A stretch of 44,025 bases of DNA from Vibrio sp. UBA2441 (lineage in GTDB: Bacteria; Pseudomonadota; Gammaproteobacteria; Enterobacterales; Vibrionaceae): NCBI GenBank assembly GCA_002342685.1, contig DDQN01000060.1, forward strand, positions 1-44,025. The letters are read 5' to 3'. Both the position numbers and the translations under genes were made by a program. The notes below the pieces were generated by a model that searched no databases, was not told the origin of the DNA, and worked only from the letters and a program-made list of their open reading frames with translations. Below are positions 41,780 through 44,025 of the stretch, in pieces. Numbering within the stretch: the first letter of the stretch is position 1; each line of letters opens with the position of its first letter.

Positions 41780-43924
41780 CTAAAGTTTGAAATCCTGAAC
41801 AATTTTTTGCTGTTGTAGCGATAATGTATTTAATTCTTCACTGGTTTTTTCCGATGCCATTGCTTGTTCAGCTACTATCTGACTCGCATTTCTGATATCA
41901 GAAACATTAGAAAATAGATCTTTAACAACAACATCTTGCTCTGTCGCTGCAGTGGCATTCTCCACACCCATTGATGAGATCTGACGAATTCCTTCATCAA
42001 TTTGAGATAAAGAAACCTTCATTTCCTCCACTCTCTCCATCGCAATTTGAGCCTTATCATTGCTCTGATTAATTGCGGAGTGAACATCTCTGGTTCCTGA
42101 CTGGATTTTTTCAATAACTTCCCGAATTTGGCTTATGGAGTCTTGTGTACGTTCAGCAAGTGTGCGTACTTCTGTTGCTACCACTGCAAAACCTCTACCC
42201 TGCTCTCCCGCTCTAGCCGCTTCGATGGCAGCATTCAGAGCTAGCAGATTGGTTTGCTCTGCAATGCCTTGGATTACCGTTAAAATAGAATCAATATCTT
42301 CGCTGTTTTCAAAAAGAGTATTAACAATAGGCATTGTTGAAGATACGTTTTCAACCAAGTGGCCAACCGCTTGAGAAGTGGACTCAGAAACGTCCTTTCC
42401 AGATTCAGTGGCAACTTTAACCTCCTCCGTTTTGCTCGCCCCACGCTCTGTATTCCGAGCAATGGTCTCAGCAGACTCCGTTAGCTGGGCAATGGCAGTC
42501 GCAACCAACTCAACATCCTCCAGTTGCTTCCTGCTACTATAATTTGATTTACTTGACACTTCAGATGATTGAGCTGCGGCCAACTGAACTTTTGCAACAG
42601 AGCCATGAATGTACCCGACAGTTGCATGTAACTTTTCCATAAACTCATTGAAAGAACGGTTAAGTGCTCCGAACTCATCTTTACTTTCTACTTTTAATCG
42701 TTGTGTAAGATCCCATTTCCCTGATGAAATCTCTTGCAGATAAGTTGATAAAGAAACGACTGGTTTTACTAGAACCGCTGAAAAAAGCACGATCATCACT
42801 AACGCTAATAACGCAATAACAGCACCAATAACAAGCTGCCATTTGAAGATAACGTTATTCTGCTTAGTTAAGCGATTGTCCAGATTAATGGCGCTTTCTA
42901 ATATCTTTTCTTTAGGAGCCACAAGCATAAGCCCCCATGGTTCAGTCTTATCTAAAAACTCAATTGGCACCATCGCATGCAGGTTTCCATCAGTTGGATT
43001 CCAATCTATTGAGCTAGATTTATCTCTCAACCAAGCATCCGCTTTTAAATCATCCGAAATGGATAAGCTTCTGATGTCTTCACCAAGCGCATTTTTGTCC
43101 ACATCCGTTGCGACGATCGTGCCGTTTTGACTAGTTAGAACAAAACTGCCCATACCATCAATGAAGCCATCATTTGCTGATTCAATGATGGGTTGAAGTG
43201 ACGAAAGGGAAAGGTCTATACCAACCATCCCTATAACCTTTCCACTGTGAATAATCGGCACAGTTACGGATGTCATTAGAATTTCAGTATCCCCCACAGT
43301 ATCTAAGTAAGGATTAAGTATGCATGACTTGCGTTCTCGGATAGGACAGTAATACCATTCATTCACTTGAAGACCATTGTCTTCCAGCTCTGAATCTAAT
43401 ATATCTTCCTCCAACATAACCTCTAATTCGACGTCATTACTGTTTTCTCTTGCCCAGTAAGGGGTAAAACGCCCGATACTGTTAGACGCAGCATCTTCAC
43501 GATTTACGTACTTATCATCGCGACCATTGAGTGCATTCGTTTCACTAACAATATAAATTCCCAATACATCGGTATAGAGCTCGGCTTGATGCTTAAGATA
43601 TTCATTGATTACTATCCTTAAGTCATTCCCTTCTCCAGCATTACCCTTGGCATTTTCTCTAAAAAACAAAACGGTTTGAGCTATCGTATCTGCTCGTTGT
43701 AAGTTCTTATCAAATAAACTTTTTATTTTTTGTACTTGATCAGAGGTGACCGCAGAAACATATTCAAGTGTAGATGCTTTAATATTTTCGGTCGTTTGTT
43801 CACTAACTAAAGATTGTTTAACTGAGGAAAAGTGCGCAGACATGCCACCAAGTGCCAACATAGCCAGCAATGTACACGTACTAGCAAATGCAGAGATTTT
43901 CCATCGAATAGAAAGATTTTTCAT
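41780..43924 (-). CDS. Methyl-accepting chemotaxis protein with double-Cache sensor
   Basis: About 714 aa. TM1 (about residues 7-28) and TM2 (about 365-390) enclose a large double-Cache periplasmic domain containing ...ISKGKVIGMVGIDLSLSSLQPI-type and FVLTSQNGTIVATDVDKNALG-type segments. A HAMP domain (about 390-440) and the MCP signalling domain with tip EQTNLLALNAAIEAARAGE follow. The C-terminus lacks a CheR-binding pentapeptide. I chose the ATG at 43922-43924, seven residues into the longer reading and followed by a better signal-anchor; GTGG lies upstream of it. The ligand is unknown; the Cache fold usually binds amino acids or carboxylates. Confidence 0.9.
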   Translation of the reverse strand: MKNLSIRWKISAFASTCTLLAMLALGGMSAHFSSVKQSLVSEQTTENIKASTLEYVSAVTSDQVQKIKSLFDKNLQRADTIAQTVLFFRENAKGNAGEGNDLRIVINEYLKHQAELYTDVLGIYIVSETNALNGRDDKYVNREDAASNSIGRFTPYWARENSNDVELEVMLEEDILDSELEDNGLQVNEWYYCPIRERKSCILNPYLDTVGDTEILMTSVTVPIIHSGKVIGMVGIDLSLSSLQPIIESANDGFIDGMGSFVLTSQNGTIVATDVDKNALGEDIRSLSISDDLKADAWLRDKSSSIDWNPTDGNLHAMVPIEFLDKTEPWGLMLVAPKEKILESAINLDNRLTKQNNVIFKWQLVIGAVIALLALVMIVLFSAVLVKPVVSLSTYLQEISSGKWDLTQRLKVESKDEFGALNRSFNEFMEKLHATVGYIHGSVAKVQLAAAQSSEVSSKSNYSSRKQLEDVELVATAIAQLTESAETIARNTERGASKTEEVKVATESGKDVSESTSQAVGHLVENVSSTMPIVNTLFENSEDIDSILTVIQGIAEQTNLLALNAAIEAARAGEQGRGFAVVATEVRTLAERTQDSISQIREVIEKIQSGTRDVHSAINQSNDKAQIAMERVEEMKVSLSQIDEGIRQISSMGVENATAATEQDVVVKDLFSNVSDIRNASQIVAEQAMASEKTSEELNTLSLQQQKIVQDFKL

Positions 43925-44025
43925 AATATAACCACTAGCCATTATTTATTATTAGAACTTTAGATTGCAGTAATATATGGTACCTGTAAATATGACACCC
44001 ATGGATTGCGTATTCCGGCGATTCC

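Overview
The window looks like chromosomal DNA of a gammaproteobacterium of the Vibrionaceae, most likely a Vibrio. The evidence is an rRNA operon leader of enterobacterial/Vibrio type at the left edge, Vibrio-like OmpA and DUF2058 proteins, many chemoreceptors and c-di-GMP enzymes, and an AT-rich base composition. I saw no transposase, integrase, phage gene, CRISPR array or tRNA. No species call is possible from the sequence alone.

Layout. 1-326: leftward tandem rrn promoters and leader; the 16S gene lies outside the window. 435-6940: leftward HD-GYP phosphodiesterase, PAS chemoreceptor, atypical NRAMP-like transporter, LysE exporter and LysR regulator. 7090-11530: a 52-aa zinc-ribbon gene, OmpA, DUF2058 protein and a Cache chemoreceptor. 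12007-14859: a DauB-like (ornithine cyclodeaminase family) dehydrogenase and a PLP aminotransferase, facing a DauR-like regulator. 14984-17640: diguanylate cyclase and an arsR-acr3 arsenite efflux operon with a clear operator. 17751-20303: DNA-3-methyladenine glycosylase and an Ala/Gly:cation symporter.

20468-28496 is a nine-gene N-acetylgalactosamine operon read leftward: agaR, kbaZ, agaS, agaV, agaW, agaE, agaF, agaA, kbaY. It covers PTS uptake (IIB, IIC, IID, IIA), deacetylation, deamination/isomerisation and the two tagatose-bisphosphate aldolase subunits. Tagatose-6-phosphate kinase is not in the window. The upstream region holds CRP-like sites and repeated ACCTTTCRTT motifs, and two stem-loops lie inside the operon.

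28936-30726: a structured leader before an orphan 122-aa gene, then three small lipoprotein genes. 31021-36649: a TetR regulator, then a 510-bp regulatory region with an FNR-like box and four 13-bp palindromes spaced about three helical turns apart, then a cytochrome b, a four-cluster ferredoxin and a molybdopterin catalytic subunit related to tetrathionate reductase TtrB/TtrA. 37166-39883: a monooxygenase-like small protein, a WYL regulator and a single-chain protein made of three RidA domains. 39979-43924: a gluzincin-type lipoprotein protease next to another lipoprotein, and a Cache chemoreceptor.

The most interesting items are the triple RidA protein, the four-palindrome array in front of the unusual Ttr-like respiratory operon, the dehydrogenase/aminotransferase/DauR-like cluster, the structured leader at 29133-29241, and the protease/lipoprotein pair. 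All functional calls come from reading motifs by eye; no database search was run.
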